Shown in pieces: positions 13,683 through 28,920 of a stretch of DNA of 64,000 bases. Below the pieces are notes generated by a model, which saw only the letters and a program-made list of their open reading frames with translations, was not told the DNA's origin and did not search any database. Where the stretch lies: NCBI GenBank assembly GCA_022661535.1, contig JAKULF010000009.1, forward strand, positions 2,885,586 to 2,949,585. Direction: 5' to 3'. Source of the DNA: Eutypa lata. Taxonomy: Eukaryota > Ascomycota > Sordariomycetes > Xylariales > Diatrypaceae. Both the position numbers and the translations under genes were made by a program. Position 1 is the first letter of the stretch, and the number at the start of each line of letters is the position of its first letter.

Positions 13683-16293
13683 CGTTTTTTTACGTAAATA
13701 AACGATTTATAAAAAACATAAAAAAAACAAAAGAAAAACTTAATATATTATTTTATAATTAAACTTTTAATTTAAATATTTAAATTTTCGTTTTAAATTA
13801 TTTAATTATTAACTTTACTTTTTTAATATTTATCGTCGATAACGGTTATAATTTTCGAAAATTTCGTTTAAGACTTTTTCGTATTATTATTATTATTTAA
13901 TAAAAACTTTTATTTTATATATAATTTTCGTTATTATTTTAAACGATATAATGTTAATTATATAAATTATAATTAAAACCGAAATTTTTAATTTTTATAA
14001 CGAAAAACCTTAATAAAAAGTTATAATTATCGATTTTTCTTTTATATTATATATTATAAATATCGAAAAAGTAATTAAATAAATAAGTTTATTAATAAAA
14101 GTTATATTAATTTAAAAGTTAAAACTTAAATTTTTTAAATTAAATATTAAATTTCTTTTTTAAATAAATTAAATAAAATAATTATAAAAAAATATTATAA
14201 TTATATAAAGTTTTAAAAAATAACGATTTTTTTTATATAAAACTTTTTTAATAAGATTATTTTTTTATCGTTATAAATAACTTTATTAAATATTTTAAAA
14301 ATAAATTTTATTTATTTTATTATTTTTCGTAATTTATTTCTTTTTTTTTAAAAAAGATTTATTAATACGTTTTATTTTTTAAATTATTAATAAATCGAAC
14401 GAAATTTATATAATTAAGCGATTTTATTAATTTATTTATAAAACTTTATTTATTTTTAATATATTTAATTTTTATTTTATTATTTTTAACTTTTTATTAA
14501 ATATAATAATATTTAATTTAAATATATTTCTTTTTATAATATAATCGTTTTTTCGGTTTATTTATAAGCATTTATATTATTTTTTAAAATTTTAATAAAT
14601 TTCGGTAATATAATATTAAATCTTTTTAAGAAATTATAAATTTCGATCGTTTTTATTACGGTAATTTTAAAAATATAACGAATAATAATCGATTAACATT
14701 TTAAGCTTTACGTTATAAAAGTATTAATTATAAAAAATACGTAATTAATTATATTTTTTTATAATAAATTTATTTATAAAATTTAAATTTATTATTTTAT
14801 ATAAACTTAATATATTATATTTATAATAAAAATAATTATTATTTAATTTTTTATAATAAATAAATAAATTAAACGTTTTTTTAAATATTTATTAACTTTT
14901 TTAATACTTTATTATTATTTAAATAAAAAATTATTTATAAATTTTATTTAAATTAAAGTTATAAATATAATATTAAATTTATTAATATAATTCGAAAAGT
15001 TATATTAATTAATTATATTAACGAATTCGGAAATGTTTTTTTTATTAATTTATTATAGTACTTTATAATTTTTATATAATTTTTACCGAATAAAATAAAT
15101 TTAAGCTTTAATTTATTTAAATTTATAATTATTAATAATTTTTTAATGTATTATTATTAATTAAATTTAATATTTTCGTTATTTATTAATTAAATAATTT
15201 AAATTTTTAAAAATTAATTTATAATATTTAAATCTTTAATTATAACGTTTTTAATAATATAATTTATTATTTTTTATAACCGTTTTTTATTAACGTTAAA
15301 AAAAGGAAATTATTAATATATAAAGTTATTACGTTTTTCGTATTAAAGTTTAAATAAATAATATCGTTCGTTATTAATAAATAAAACTTTTTTTAATTAA
15401 AATTTTTATTATTATTTTTTATTATATAATATCGGTTTATTTAAAATGATATAAAAGATTTAAAAGTTTAATAATATTTTTAAAAAAATATTTAAATTTC
15501 TTTTTTATATTTAAATAAATATTTAAATATTTTTTTATTATTAAAAATCTTTTTATAAACTTTTTTTTTTAATTTTTCGTTAAAGTAAATCGTTATAAAG
15601 TTAATTTAAAATATATATTATTTAAAATTCGTTATTAATGTTTTTAATATATTTTAATAAATTTTTTTTATTATAAATATAATCGTTTTAATATAATTAA
15701 TGTTTATTCGTTATATAAAGTTTTATACGTAAATACAAGCCTTTCGTTTTTCGAATTCGTTTATAAACGTAAACCTTTTTTAAATATTTATTTTATATTA
15801 ATTAAATGTTTATAAAAAGCTTATTTTAACGTAATAAATTTAAAAGAATTTTAGTTAAAAAGAATTTAATTTAATAAAAATAATTTTAATTTATAAGTTT
15901 CGTTTTAAATTTCTTATTATTTTCTTAAACGTTAAATTCGTTTTCGATAATATTAATATAAATTTATAAATTAATAATAATTTTTTAACGTTAAATTTAC
16001 TTTATTAATTTTATTAAAAAAGTTATTATTATTTTTTAATATATATAATATTATTTTATATTTATACATTTATTTAATCGTTAAAGTAAAATTATAAAAA
16101 TTAATAAACTTTTTATAAAACTTATAATCGTTATTTTTAAAACGTAATTAATAATTAAAAAAAATATATTAATTATTATTTTTTTAATTTAAAAATAAAC
16201 TTTAAGTTTTTTTTATAATTATAAAATTATTTTTAAAAATATCGTAAACGTATAATTTTAAAAAAAAATTTTAAATATTTTAATTTACGTTTA

Positions 16294-16506
16294 TATAAAA
16301 ATATAAATAACTATAAGCTTATAATATAATTACTAAGCAATAATAAAGTAATTTCGAAAAGTAAATGTAATAAATTACTTTTAATTAACGATTTTAATTA
16401 ATTAAAAAAAGCTTTTTATATACTTTAACGCTTATAAGTTGTTACGTAATTATAAGTTATATACTTTAAGTAATTATACTTTTTATATTAAATATATTTT
16501 TTTATA
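16294..16506 (-). repeat. 3' LTR of element II
   Basis: Direct copy of 23480-23692. The central block from aaattacttttaattaacg to agctttttatatactttaacg is nearly identical between the two. Confidence 0.85.
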
Positions 16507-16510
16507 TTAC

Positions 16511-16523
16511 TTTTTTCTTTTTT
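16511..16523 (-). promoter_or_regulatory. Candidate polypurine tract of element II
   Basis: On the minus strand this reads aaaaaagaaaaaag, a few bases from the 3' LTR. This is where second-strand priming occurs in LTR retrotransposons. It is one of the cues used to orient the element. Confidence 0.5.
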
Positions 16524-19500
16524 AATTATTAATTTTTAATAGCTTTATATATTATAATTTTAATCGTAATATAACGTAACTTATACGTTATTTAATAATT
16601 ATAATATCTTAAGTTATTATTATAATCGCTTTATATATAACCTTTAATCGCCGTTATTACGATATCTTTAAGCGTTATTAAACACTTTAAGCGATAATTA
16701 TTCGCTTTACGTTTACTTTTAAACCGCGTTTTTTAAAAATAAATTATTATTTTTCTTTTTTTTAAGTTTATAATATTATTTTATTTCCTTTATAATGCCG
16801 TTTTTCGTTCGTCGTTTTTTTATTATTCGTTCGTTATTTTTCGTTAATTATAATAATACTTATTACGTTTTTTTAACTTTTAATTATTAAACTTTTATCG
16901 TTTTAATATCTTTTCGTAATAACTTTTATTAAATTTACGCTTTTAATAAATAAGGTAAATAAAATTACTATTAAGCTTAAATCGATTTTAATAACGAATC
17001 GAATTTCGAAAATATTTTTTTAAATAAACTTTATTAACATTACGTATTTTTTTTTATTTCGATTTTTCGATTCGTTATATCGTTAACTTTATAACGATTA
17101 ATAACTCGCGTTATATTTATTATATTAAAAATAAAAATAAATATCTTTTTATAAGTTTTTTTATTTTTTTAACGATTTTTACGCGATTAATTATTAATTA
17201 AATTTCGGTTATTTTACGTAATTTAACTTAATTAATTACGAATTTTATAATTAAAATTTATTTTATTAAAAACGAAATTATTATTAACTTTATTTTAAAA
17301 CTTAAAATAACGAAGTATAATTATCGTTTAATCGTTTTTCGTTAAGTTATTTTCGTTTTTTATAAAGCTTACGAAAAAAAAAATCAAATTATTTTTAATA
17401 TTTTAAAAGTTAAACGTATTATTATCGTCGTAATCGAGTTATAATCGCTTCGTCGTTTAAAAACTTTAAAGTTTAAATATTAATTAATAAATTTTTTATT
17501 ATATTTAATTAACGTTTTTTCGTTAACTTTTCGCCGTAAAGCTTTAAATTTCGATTAATTTATATCGTTCGTTAAAGCTTAAGTTTACTTCGCCGATATT
17601 ACGCTTATTTACGATCGTAATAACTTTATTTATATAATCTTTTACATCGCTTTTTGCCGTATTTAAAACGACGATTATTTATAACTTTTTAATAAAAAAA
17701 AACGTTAAAGTTAATTTTATTATAAATATTAATTAATTTCGTTTAATATAAATTATTTTATTTTAATATTTAAAAAATTAAAAGTTAACGTTTTAATATT
17801 AATCGATTTTACTTAACGTACGTTTTACGTTACGTTATAAAAACGAAAATAACTTGCTTTATTTAACATTTTTTAAAGCGTCGTTTAATCGTTAACTTTA
17901 CGTTAACGATACGTATAATTTATTAATAAAGCGTTAAGGTTTTTAATTTTAAAAATAATAAATTTAATTTTTATTATAATACGTTATTAATTAAATAAAT
18001 AATCGTCGTTTTATTATAATTATAAATTCGATTTTTATAACGAAATAATTAATAACTTAACGATCGCTTTACGTTTATATAAGTTTTTTTTTTATAAAGA
18101 ACTTTTTTATTTCTTTAATATTAAAAATATTATTAAACTGTTTTTATTATACTTTTTTCATAAATATTTAAACGGTTTTTAATCGATTTATAACGAATCG
18201 AAATTATTAAAATATTAAAAGTTTAATTTTTCTTTATATAATATTTATTTTATCGTTTTACTTTACGTACTTTTTTCGTGCTTTTTTTTCGTAACGTATT
18301 AAAGCTTTTTAAATATTAATAAAAAAAATTTTAAATTTTTAAATATTATATTTTACTAATTAACTTTTTTATTTAATTAAAAATTTCCTCGGCTTTTAAT
18401 CGTTTTAATATTAAATTACGTTTTTTATTATTTATTTTTATTATTTATTTTTTAAATTTAATAATAACATTTTATTAACGGTTTTTTATCGATTTTATTA
18501 AAGCTTTAAAAAAATATAAAAAAAACGTTATAAATTCGTTAATACTTTATAAATAAATAAACGTAATATGTTTAATCGTCGATTTATTTAATTATTTTAA
18601 TTCGAATATATATAAGCGTTAACTTCGCATTATTTTTAAATCGAAAGTTTTTAATAAATAACGTTATTATTTTATCTTTTTAAAATTCTTTTAAAATATA
18701 ACGTTTATCGTAATACTTTTTTTATATTTCGATAACCTTTTTTTAATAAACGCGTATTTATCGTTAAACTTCGATTATTTATTTAATTTTTTTTTTATTT
18801 TTTAAACTTATAATTTAATTCGATTTAATATTTATTTTATTATTTTTAAATAATATTTATATAACGCTTTAAATGGTAAATATTTAATTAACGCGTTATA
18901 ATAATAATTATAAATAAACTTAATTTCGTAAAAGATTTTAATTTAATTATATTAATTAATATCGTAATATTTTTAAAAATATCTTTTTAAAGTTTAATTT
19001 ATACGCTTAATTTATTTATTTATTTAAAGATAATATACGGTAAATAATTAACGCTTAATCTTTTTAACGTTATAAAACTTTTATTAAAATTTATTAATAA
19101 ATAATTTATCTTTATTATTTACGATGTTTTTAAAAAATTCGAAATAATATTTAATTTTTTTATATAAAACTTAAATAAACTTTATAATAATTAACGTTTT
19201 TATAATAAATATAAATAAAGTAATTATTATAAAATAATTTACGATTATTAAAATAATATTATAATTTATTTTATCGTTTTTAAAATTAATAAATAACTTC
19301 GTAATAAAATTTATATTAATTTTTTAAAACGATTAATTTAATAAAAATAAAAATTATAAAGCTTCGTATAACTTATATTATAATTTTATAACCTTTTAAT
19401 AAATAATATATAATTTTATATACGTTTATATATTAATTAATATATTTTTTTAATAAAACTTTTAACTTAATAACTTTATTATACGTTAATCTTTTATATA

Positions 19501-20880
19501 CTTTATTTTAAAATTATTATAATATTAACGAATTACGTTAAAATAATAAATCGATTTTTAAAAAACAAAATACTTTTATTATTTATTTAATAATTATTTT
19601 AAATGCTTAAACGCTTACGAGTTACTTTAATTAAAACTTAAAGATTTAAGTTTTTATTTTAAAAAGTTTAAATTTATTCGTAAAAAAATCAAAACGTTTT
19701 CGATATTTAAACGCTTTTTTTTTAATTAACTTTTTCGTAAAAAAAAAAACCGATTTAAAAAAATAACTTTATATTTTCTTTATCGTTATTTCGATTTAAT
19801 AATTCGGCTTTAATTCGAATTTTATTTTATTATTATTTTCGAATTATTTAAGTTATCGTTATTACGTAATAATCTTTTAAAACTACTTATATTCGTTAAA
19901 TATTTAATTTTATTATAATATAAAATAAAAGTCTTTTTTTACTTTAACTTTTACGTTTATTATTTAAGTAATAATTACTTAATATTTTATTAAATCGTTA
20001 ATAATTAAAATATTTTATATAACTTAAATTAATTATTTTATTCGTTAATAATTAAATTAATTATAACTTTATTTAATTAACATTTATTTTATTTTAATAA
20101 AAAGATTTTTTATAAAATAAAGCTTTTTCGTAAAAATAAAAAGCACGTTTTTATAATAAATCGACTTTAATATATAATTCGGTCGTTAATTTAAGCCGTT
20201 AATAAAATTAATAACTTTAAATTAATATTATAAATCGAAATTAAATTAAAATAATCGATATATTTATTAAATTAATCGTTTTTAAAGGTTTTTTATTAAA
20301 GCTTTTATTACTTTTTAAAATACTTTATAATTTATAAATATTATAAACTTTTATTTCGTATTTTTTAAAAAATAACGTTAATATTTTAAGCTTTTTATTA
20401 TAATTAATAACTTTTATTAATTAATTTCTTATTTCGTTTTTATATTAATAAGCTTTTGTAATTAAAAAGTAACGAGTCGTTAATTAACGCTGTATTTTTA
20501 CGATAAAATCTTCGAAATAATTTTAAAAAAACATTAATTTTTATTTTTATAATTTTTATATAATTTTAATATTAAAGTATAATCGCCATTATAAAAGCTT
20601 TTTATAAATTTTTAAAAACTTTATAAATACTTTTTAATTAACGAAACGCTTATTATTTAAATTTTTTTTAATAAAACCGTAATTAAAATAATAATCTTCG
20701 AATAATTAAAGATAAACTTTTTATAAAAATTTATAAACTTTAAAAAAACTTATATATTTTTTATAAAATTAAAATATAATTACGTTTATATAATAATTAT
20801 TCGTTAAAAATTTATTTATATCTTTTTAATATTTATAATAAATTTTAAAAAAGAAATTTTTTATTAAAAAAACTTATATT

Positions 20881-21360
20881 TAAATAATTTCGTAAAAAGT
20901 TAATAATTTTTTAATTATTTATAAATTATACGAAAATAAATTATATATTTTTTTTCGTTTTTAAAAAAATTACGATATTATTTAAATATATTATATAAAT
21001 TTTATTTATTAATTTCGTTAAAGCTTTATATATATAAACTTAAAACGTAATTAAAACGTTTATTAATTCGAAAAGTATAATTATATATTTAAATTAATTA
21101 TAACGTATTTAAAAAACGATTTTTTATTTATTGCTTTTTTTAATTCGAATTTAATAATATGTATTTTTTAAATTTAACTTTAAAAAAACTTTTACGAAAT
21201 TTAATCGATTTATTACTTTAAAAATTAAAAGTAAAAAATAACGATTTTTAATTATAACTTTATTTAACGTTTAATAATTAATATAAAACCGTACGATATT
21301 TTTTTTTTTTAAAACGAATAATATTAAAGTAATTATTTTTAATTTAAACTTTTAAATTCG
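20881..21360 (-). pseudogene. pol: Ty3/Gypsy reverse transcriptase fragment of element II
   Basis: One minus-strand frame (codons starting at multiples of 3) can be read through all 480 bp and follows the Ty3/Gypsy RT motif order. ILFVLKKK (ancestral ILFVPKKDG) is followed by RFYINY (RFCVDYR), then IIKNRYFLLLI (NRYPLPLI). Next come KLNLKNTYYQIRI at 21180 (KLDLKNAYHQIRI), IRYNQFKY, ILFELINVLITF (MPFGLTNAPATFQ) and IIYLNNIVIF (IYLDDIVIFS). The YxDD box is YLNN at 20977-20988 and the KLDL aspartate is also Asn, so the active site is lost. In-frame stops are TAA-type, as expected from CAA, CGA or TGG codons after RIP. No frameshift is seen within the fragment. RNase H and integrase should follow toward 16.5 kb but were not confidently read. 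Confidence 0.9.
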
Positions 21361-23479
21361 TTTTATATAAAAATATTTCCGTAAATATTCTTTAAATATT
21401 TATCGTTAACGTTTCGATATAAAATAAATAAATTTCGTAATTAAAAATTACTTTAATATAAAATCGATAATATATTTAACTTCGTTTAATATTAAAGGTT
21501 TTATTCTTTTTTATTCGAAATATACGTTACGAAATTTCGTTAAATACTTTAATAAAGTTATTATTTTTAACTTATTATTTTTATTAAATTCGAAAATATT
21601 TTAATTATTTTTTAAGTTTATAAAATTTACTTTATAAGCCGCTTTATTAATAAAAGTAAACTCGATTAATTCTTTACCGTTAATCTTTTTTAAATTATTA
21701 AAAATTTATTAATAAATAATAATATTTAAAATTATATTTAAACGTTTTATATTTAACTTAAATAATAAAAAATTTAACGCTTTATAATCGCGTTAAATTA
21801 TAAAAAAAAATTAATAAAACTTATAAACGTTTTTTTAAATATTTATTATTTTCGCTTTGATTTCGAACGCTTCGTAATACTTAATAAAAACTTCGTTAAC
21901 TTTAATAAAAATTAATTAAGTTACGATTATTAATTATAACTTTTACTTTTAAACGAATCGTTAATTATAAATATTAATTTAAACTTTTATATTTAAATTT
22001 ATTTAAACTTAAATAAAAGCTAGCTCGTTTTTTAAATATATAATCGTTTTACTTTTAAATAATAAATTTATTTTAATCGCTTTTAAAACCTTTATTAAAG
22101 TAAGTTAAACGTATGCATTTACTTCGATAAGTTATTTTTCGATTCGAAATTTATATTAAAGTTTTTAAAGTTTATTAATTAAATAATTATAAAAATTTTT
22201 ATTTTATTAATAAAAGCGCCTTTGTTTTTTAATTAATATAATAAATCTTTTTACTTTTTCTTTAAATAATAACGAAACGTATATATTTTTTCGTTATAAT
22301 TTTAATATATAAACGTTAACTTTTAAAGCAACGCTTAATTATTTAATTAACTTAATTTATTATAATCGTAATTTATTTAATAATTAATCGGCTTTTTTTA
22401 ATTTAATTTATTTCGTTTTTTCGATATATTTAAGGAAAATAAAGCTTTAACTTTTTCGTTAAAAAGAAAAGCTTTAATATATAATTATTATTTTTTTTTA
22501 CTTAACTTTTAAAACTTAATTTTTTCGTTAAGCGATTTAAATACGATCGGCTTTTATAATTACTTAAAAAGGTTTTTTTAAAGTAATTTTTTACTGTAAT
22601 AATTTTGTTTTTAATATAAGTTATAAACGATAATAAAAATAATACGTTAATTATTAAATTTTTTTTTAAAATTAATAATTAAACTTTATATATTAAATAA
22701 ATACGTTCGTTACGTAACGAAAAAATTCATTAACGACTTATCGTTTTATTTAAGTTTTTTAAAAGTATTTTAAAACATTTAATTAACGTAATTAAAGTTA
22801 ACGTAATCTTTTTTAATAAAAATTTATAAATTAATTAACTTTATATTTATAATAATCTTTTATATATTATCGTAATATATTCGTTATTTTACTCGAAAAG
22901 CATTATTTATATAATTAATAATTTAATATATATACGTAAATTTTATCTTTTTTAATCTTTCGATTTAATTAATTTCGATAATAAACGTAATTTAATCTTT
23001 TCGCTTTTATATCGTAAATTTATCGATAAAAAATTTATTTACGTATTTTAATAATTTCGAATCGTTATATAATTTCGTAATAATATATTAACTCGTAATT
23101 TATTATATAAATTACTTATATTTAACTTTATTTTTTACTTTTTATAAAGTTAATTATTATTTTTCTTCGATAATTTAAATTTATTTTTTTGTTTTTTTCT
23201 TTTATAATATTATTAATAATATTTATATTTCTTTATTAAATATAAATTAAAAGTTATTAACGAAACGACGATTAATTAAAAAAATTTACGTTTTTATAAA
23301 ATTAATTTTATAATTTGTTACTTTTATTATCGTTTTCGTAACGACTTTTATTTAACGATTTAACGATATAACTTTATAATTCGTTTTTAGTTTTTTTAAT
23401 TATAAAGGCTTTTTTTTTCGCGTAAGTTTTTATTTTTATTAATTATTACGTTAATAATTAAATATAAAATTAAAAAAGT

Positions 23480-23692
23480 TATAAAAATATAAATAATTAT
23501 AAATTTATAATATAATTATCGAATAATAACAAAATAATTTCGAAAAGTAAGTATAATAAATTACTTTTAATTAACGATTTTAATTAATTAAAAAAAGCTT
23601 TTTATATACTTTAACGTTTATAAGTCGTTACGTAATCGCAAGTTATATGCTTTAAGTGATTATACTTTTTACATTAAATGTATTTTTTAATA
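23480..23692 (-). repeat. 5' LTR of element II
   Basis: Partner of 16294-16506. It keeps a few more CpA/TpG sites (cgcaagttatatgc, tttttacattaaatg) than its partner, so the two LTRs were mutated unevenly. Confidence 0.85.
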
Positions 23693-23697
23693 ATTTA

Positions 23698-25535
23698 ATG
23701 TATTTCTTTTAATTTTATTTTTTAAAATAATATTATCGTTTTTATTTTTTATTTTTATTTTTTTTATTTAAAGTATCGTTTAATTCTTTTTTAAATATAT
23801 TACGAAAATGATTTAATAATGTTTTTAAAATTTTAAAATTTATTCGATTTTATAATGTTTTTATAAATAATTACGTATAGCGTTATTATAAATTTATCGC
23901 TTTTTAATAATTATATTACGTAATTATATATGGTTTAATATTTTAAAAAACATTTTTTTAATTTATAAACGTTTTTCTTTTTAATTTTATAATTTTTATT
24001 AATAAAAATAATATAATAAATATTTAAAATATATAAATAATTATTTATAAAGAAAAAATTTTATTTAAATATTAATTTTTATTTAAAGATTTTAATTAAA
24101 AATAATTTAATAATAAAAATTATTATATACGGTTTATAATATAAATTATCGTTAATAATATTTAATTTTAAAAGTATAAAAAACTTTTTATTTATATAAA
24201 ATAAATTTAAATTTTATTTTAAATAAATTAAATAATTTTTTTTAATATTATATTTTAATATTAATTATAAAAAAATAAAATAATTAATTCGATTATTTTT
24301 TTATAATATTCTTTTATTAATTATATATTAAATTTTCTTTATTAATATATAAAATCTTTATAATTTCTTTTATATTTTTTTTATTAAAAAATAAACTTTT
24401 AAAATAAATTAAAATATAATTTATATAAAAAATTAATATTTTTAATACTTTGTTTTTTATTATAAAAATATTAATTAATTTATAATGATTATAATTATTT
24501 ATAATAAAATTAAAAAATTTATTATTTAAAATAATTATAAGTTTAATAAAGTTTAAATTATATTAAACGATTTTTTTAATATATTTTCTTTTTTTAAAAA
24601 AGTTTATTAAAGTTTTTTTTAATAATTTTTATTTTATTATAAATAATGTATAAAATTAATTTAATATTTAATAAATTTATATTTATATTAAAAAATATTT
24701 TAATCGTTTTAATTAATCGTTTATAATTAATAAAATAAAATTAATAATGTTAAAAAATAAATAATTTTATATATTTTTTTATTATTAAAATATTTTCGTT
24801 TTTAATAATTTATAAATTTAAACGTTAAAAAATTATTTAAATTTTTAATATAAATTTTTATTATATAATTATAAAGAATTCTTTTTTTATATATTAAACG
24901 TTATTTAAAAAAATTATTATAATTATATATTATATTTCGTAATAAATAATTATTTTAACGATAAAAGATTTTTTTAAGAAAATTTTAATAAAAAATATAA
25001 AATATAAAATATAAAATATATTTTAATTAATATTTTTTTTAAATCTTTATTAATTTTTATTTAATAATTTCGATTTTTTTAACGAATATAAACTTTATAT
25101 TTATATTAATAATAAATTTTTTTAAAAATAAAGTTAATATTTTATTTTTTATATAATTATTTTAATTCTTAATAATATTAATATTAAATTTAATATTTAT
25201 TAATAAATAATTTTATTTAAAAATTTTTCGTAATTATAAAAAGTTATTAATTAATTTATTATTAACTTTAAAAAGATAATTTTTAATTTTAATTAAATAA
25301 ATTAAATAAAAAATTTAATTATTATTAATATAATATAAAGTAAAATTATACTTTTTTGCTTAAATATTTCTTTATATTATTTAATAAGGTTTTTTTATTT
25401 ATTAATATTAATTTTCGTTATATATATAACGTTATTTTATACTTTATTATATAATTTAATAAAAGTTTCGAAAGTTATTTAAATTATATTTATAAAATTT
25501 TAAATAAGTTAAGTATTTTATTAATTTTATTTGTA

Positions 25536-25604
<69 letters not shown>

Positions 25605-25877
25605 GTTTTTTGCGTTTTTTTATATATTTTTTTAAATATATAATCGTAATTATTATAATTTTAATAAAATAATTTATTTTTTATATTATAATTAAATTTA
25701 TTTTATTTATTATTTTTGTTTATATTTTTTTAATTTTAATTTTTATTATTTTAAGCGTTATATAATTTATTAAAGTTAATTCTTTTTAAAGCTTTTTATT
25801 TTATTATAATAAAAATTTATAAAATTATTAATTAATTTATTAATAAAAAATTTATGATTTATAAAATTAAGTTTATT
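23698..25877. other. Element III interior, unreadable
   Basis: Continues element III after the element II insertion. Order and scattered identity match element I (for example near 24200-24300 and about 4750-4850). No protein motif was recognised. Confidence 0.5.
25545..25603. repeat. (TTA)n microsatellite
   Basis: A long run of TTA/ATT units with a single interruption in element III. A T-rich low-complexity stretch lies at the comparable place in element I (about 6095-6150). Confidence 0.8.
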
Positions 25878-26305
25878 TTAACCGAAGGTTATTTTATATT
25901 AAGTTTAAATTACGAAATTACGTTATTAATTACGTTATTAATTATGTAATTAATTACGTAATTAAATAATTATTAAATATATAAAAAATATATATTTATT
26001 ATTATAATAACTTTAAATTAATTAAATTTTTAATATAAACTTATTTATTCGTTTAAAAAATATATATATAAATTATAATTATAATTAATTAAATGTATTT
26101 TCTTTTTTAGTTTATATATTTAATCTTTTTAAATTTAACTTTATAAATTTATAATTATAAACTTATAAATTTATAAACTTATAAACTTATTAATTATTTT
26201 TCGAATTTATAAATTATTTATAAATTTATAGCTTTATAATTTATAAACTTATAAAGTAATTTATAAACTTATAACTTATAAATTTAAATAACTTAAGTAA
26301 TATTA

Positions 26306-26465
26306 TATTATAACATCGAATAACCTTATATAACAAATGAATATATTATTATTATACGAGAAAAGAAAAAAAGAAAGTTTAAGTTATAAGTATTATTTCG
26401 CCGGCTTATATACGACGTTATAAAACCGTAATTATAACTTTAAATTAATCTTTAATATCGTAATA
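26306..26465 (-). repeat. 3' LTR of element IV
   Basis: Aligns over its full length with 33595-33754. Shared blocks include tatataacaaatgaatatat, acttatatacgacgttataaa and ctttaaattaatctttaat. Confidence 0.92.
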
Positions 26466-26469
26466 ATAA

Positions 26470-26480
26470 GTTTTTTTTTT
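26470..26480 (-). promoter_or_regulatory. Candidate polypurine tract of element IV
   Basis: A run of ten A then C on the minus strand, four bases inside the 3' LTR. This is the expected place for the plus-strand primer of an LTR retrotransposon. Confidence 0.5.
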
Positions 26481-28920
26481 ATTAAGTAATTACTTTTAAT
26501 TACCTTTAAATAAGTTTTTCGAATATTCGTTTTAATAATTATTAAAGTTCGTTATTAATTTTATATATATATATTATATAAATAACGAGTAATTACTAAA
26601 TTATATATATTTAATTAAGTTCGAAAAATTAAAATATTAAGCTTATAAGTTATATATAAAAGTTCGTCGTTTATTTCGATATTTAAGCAACTTAATGCGT
26701 AAAATATTACCGCGTTTTTTTCGCTTATATCGCTTTAAGCTTTTATATATTTATATAAGTTTTCGTTTTTTTATATAAATTACTTTGTGTTTTTTTTTTT
26801 ACGCGTTAATTTTTGTATTTTCCGTTAATATTTCGTAATTATTAAAATTTCGATATAAGCTTTTTTCGTCGTTAAATTATTAAATTTACATTATTTAATT
26901 TTTTATTATTATATTATTATTATTACAATGCTTTTTTATTTTAATATTATATATGTTTCGTTTATCGTAATTAAATAACTTTATATAATTTACTTTTAAA
27001 CCATTATAATAAACTTTAATTTTTATAAAAACGAAATAATAAAGTTTTATTATATTTTTTTTTTTTCGTTACGACGAAATGTAATCTTTATATAATTCGT
27101 AAAAAAAGTTATTATTTAATAAGTTATTATAATTTATTAAAGTTTTATAAACGACGTAATAACGATATATTAATTATTTTTCGTTTAAGCGATTATTAAT
27201 ATTTACGATAACGTTATTAATTTAAAAGCTTTTTTATTTTAAGTATTGTTTTATTTTAATATCGTTCGAAATATTAACGGCAAGCTTAACGTCGATAACG
27301 ATAACGATAAAGTTTAAATTTATAAAAAGAACTTTCGTATTATATTAATAAAAACGGCTTTTCGTTTTTGTATCGCTTTTAAAGCGATTAAAAAAAGCTA
27401 TTATATTAATTTCGATTAAACGAATGCCGAAAAAAAGGTATATCTTTTTTAATATTTATTATATTATTATCGTTTTAACGTCGATTTTAAAAAAAGCGTA
27501 TAAATTATTATACGTAAGTTTTTATTTATTATAAATTAATAAAATCTTATATCGTTTATTTCGGTTTTAATTTCGTAAATATATTATAATTATATTACAT
27601 CGTTATTATTTCGTTAACGAAAAAATAATAAAATGATTTAACGTTTAATGTTTAAAAAAACGTTATTAAATGTCGTTTATTTTTAAATAACGCCGGTTAT
27701 TAAAATTAAATTTTAATTAAACGTACTTTTTATAAAGTTATATAAAATACGATTAAAGTTAAGTAAAATAAAGCCTTCGTTAACGTCGATATAACGATAT
27801 TTTTTATTTACTTTTTTATTTTTTAAATAATGTTTTATTATTAGTTTTTTGTTTTTATTATAGTTTTTTTAATTTCGTTATAATATTATTTTTATAATAA
27901 TTCGTTATTAATTCTTTATTATAATTTTACTTTAAAAGCTTTTAATTATAAGCCCGGGTATTTTTAAATAATAATTTTCTTTTTAATAATTATTTATATT
28001 AATTTTTTTAAATAATAACTCTCGTTAAATTAAACCTTTAAGCCGGTTAAATATAAATCGTTACGACTTCGTTTTTATTTTAATTACTTCGTTTTATATA
28101 ATTAACGAATATTATATTCGTTATTATTAAAAGGAATTTATAACTTCGTTTAATTATTATTATTAATTTAATAACTTAAGTTTTTTTAAATTAATTTTAT
28201 AAAAATTTATAAAGTTATTATTGCATTTTCGTAAATTTTTAATTAATTTTTAATCGGCTTAATATAATATTAATTATTTTATACGATATTTAAGTTTTTT
28301 ATTATTTATTTTAAAGTTTAAGATTTTTTAAAAATAATATTCGTTTTTATTATTATTTTTATTTTAAGTAATATTATAGCTTTTTATTAACGTTGCGATG
28401 TTTTTAAGTCGTTAATTTTATTTTTCGTTAATTACTTTTTGTTTAAATAAATCTTTTTAATGTTATTAAATTAAAAATATATAAAAAACGAAAAAGATTT
28501 TATATTATTTCGAAAGCTTAATAATTATAACTTATTAATATATTTTTATAATCGAAATAAAGCCGATTTATTTATTATTTAATTTATTTATAAATTTTTT
28601 TAATTTTATATAACGATTATTAATTTAAATTTTGTTTTTTTTAAAGGTTTTTATATTAAATTAATGTTTATTTATTACGTTTATTTATCGTTTTTAAGAT
28701 TTTATTATAATTGTTTTAATTATAATAATAATTCGTTTTATTTTATTTATTATTATTAAAACGTTATGAAATTTTCGTTAAATTATCGTCGTTTTTAAAA
28801 TAATAAATAATCGTTTTAATTTTATGTTTATATTTAAGTTAAAGTTATAATTAATAAAGAATAATAAAATTTTTATAATTTTAAATACGACGTTATTTTT
28901 TACGAATTTCGTAAACGATA

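Larger units (their letters stand above)
16294..23692 (-). mobile_element. Element II: Ty3/Gypsy retrotransposon, RIP-inactivated
   Basis: This 7.4-kb element has LTRs of equal length (213 bp: 16294-16506 and 23480-23692). Both begin tataaaaatataaat and end in ata, compatible with an ancestral TG...CA. The flanking 5-mers are gttta (16289-16293) and attta (23693-23697), a target duplication with one G-to-A change. A minus-strand purine run (16511-16523 as its complement) sits just inside the left LTR, as expected for a polypurine tract next to the 3' LTR. Coding is therefore on the minus strand, with the 5' LTR at 23480-23692. The reverse transcriptase at 20881-21360 identifies the superfamily. 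It interrupts element III. Confidence 0.85.

Noticed and set aside
25878..25897. Firm assignment of R1 to the piggyBac superfamily from TTAA ends
   Set aside because: TTAA is trivially common in such AT-rich DNA and the flanks were not checked against an empty site, so only TIR-like ends are claimed.
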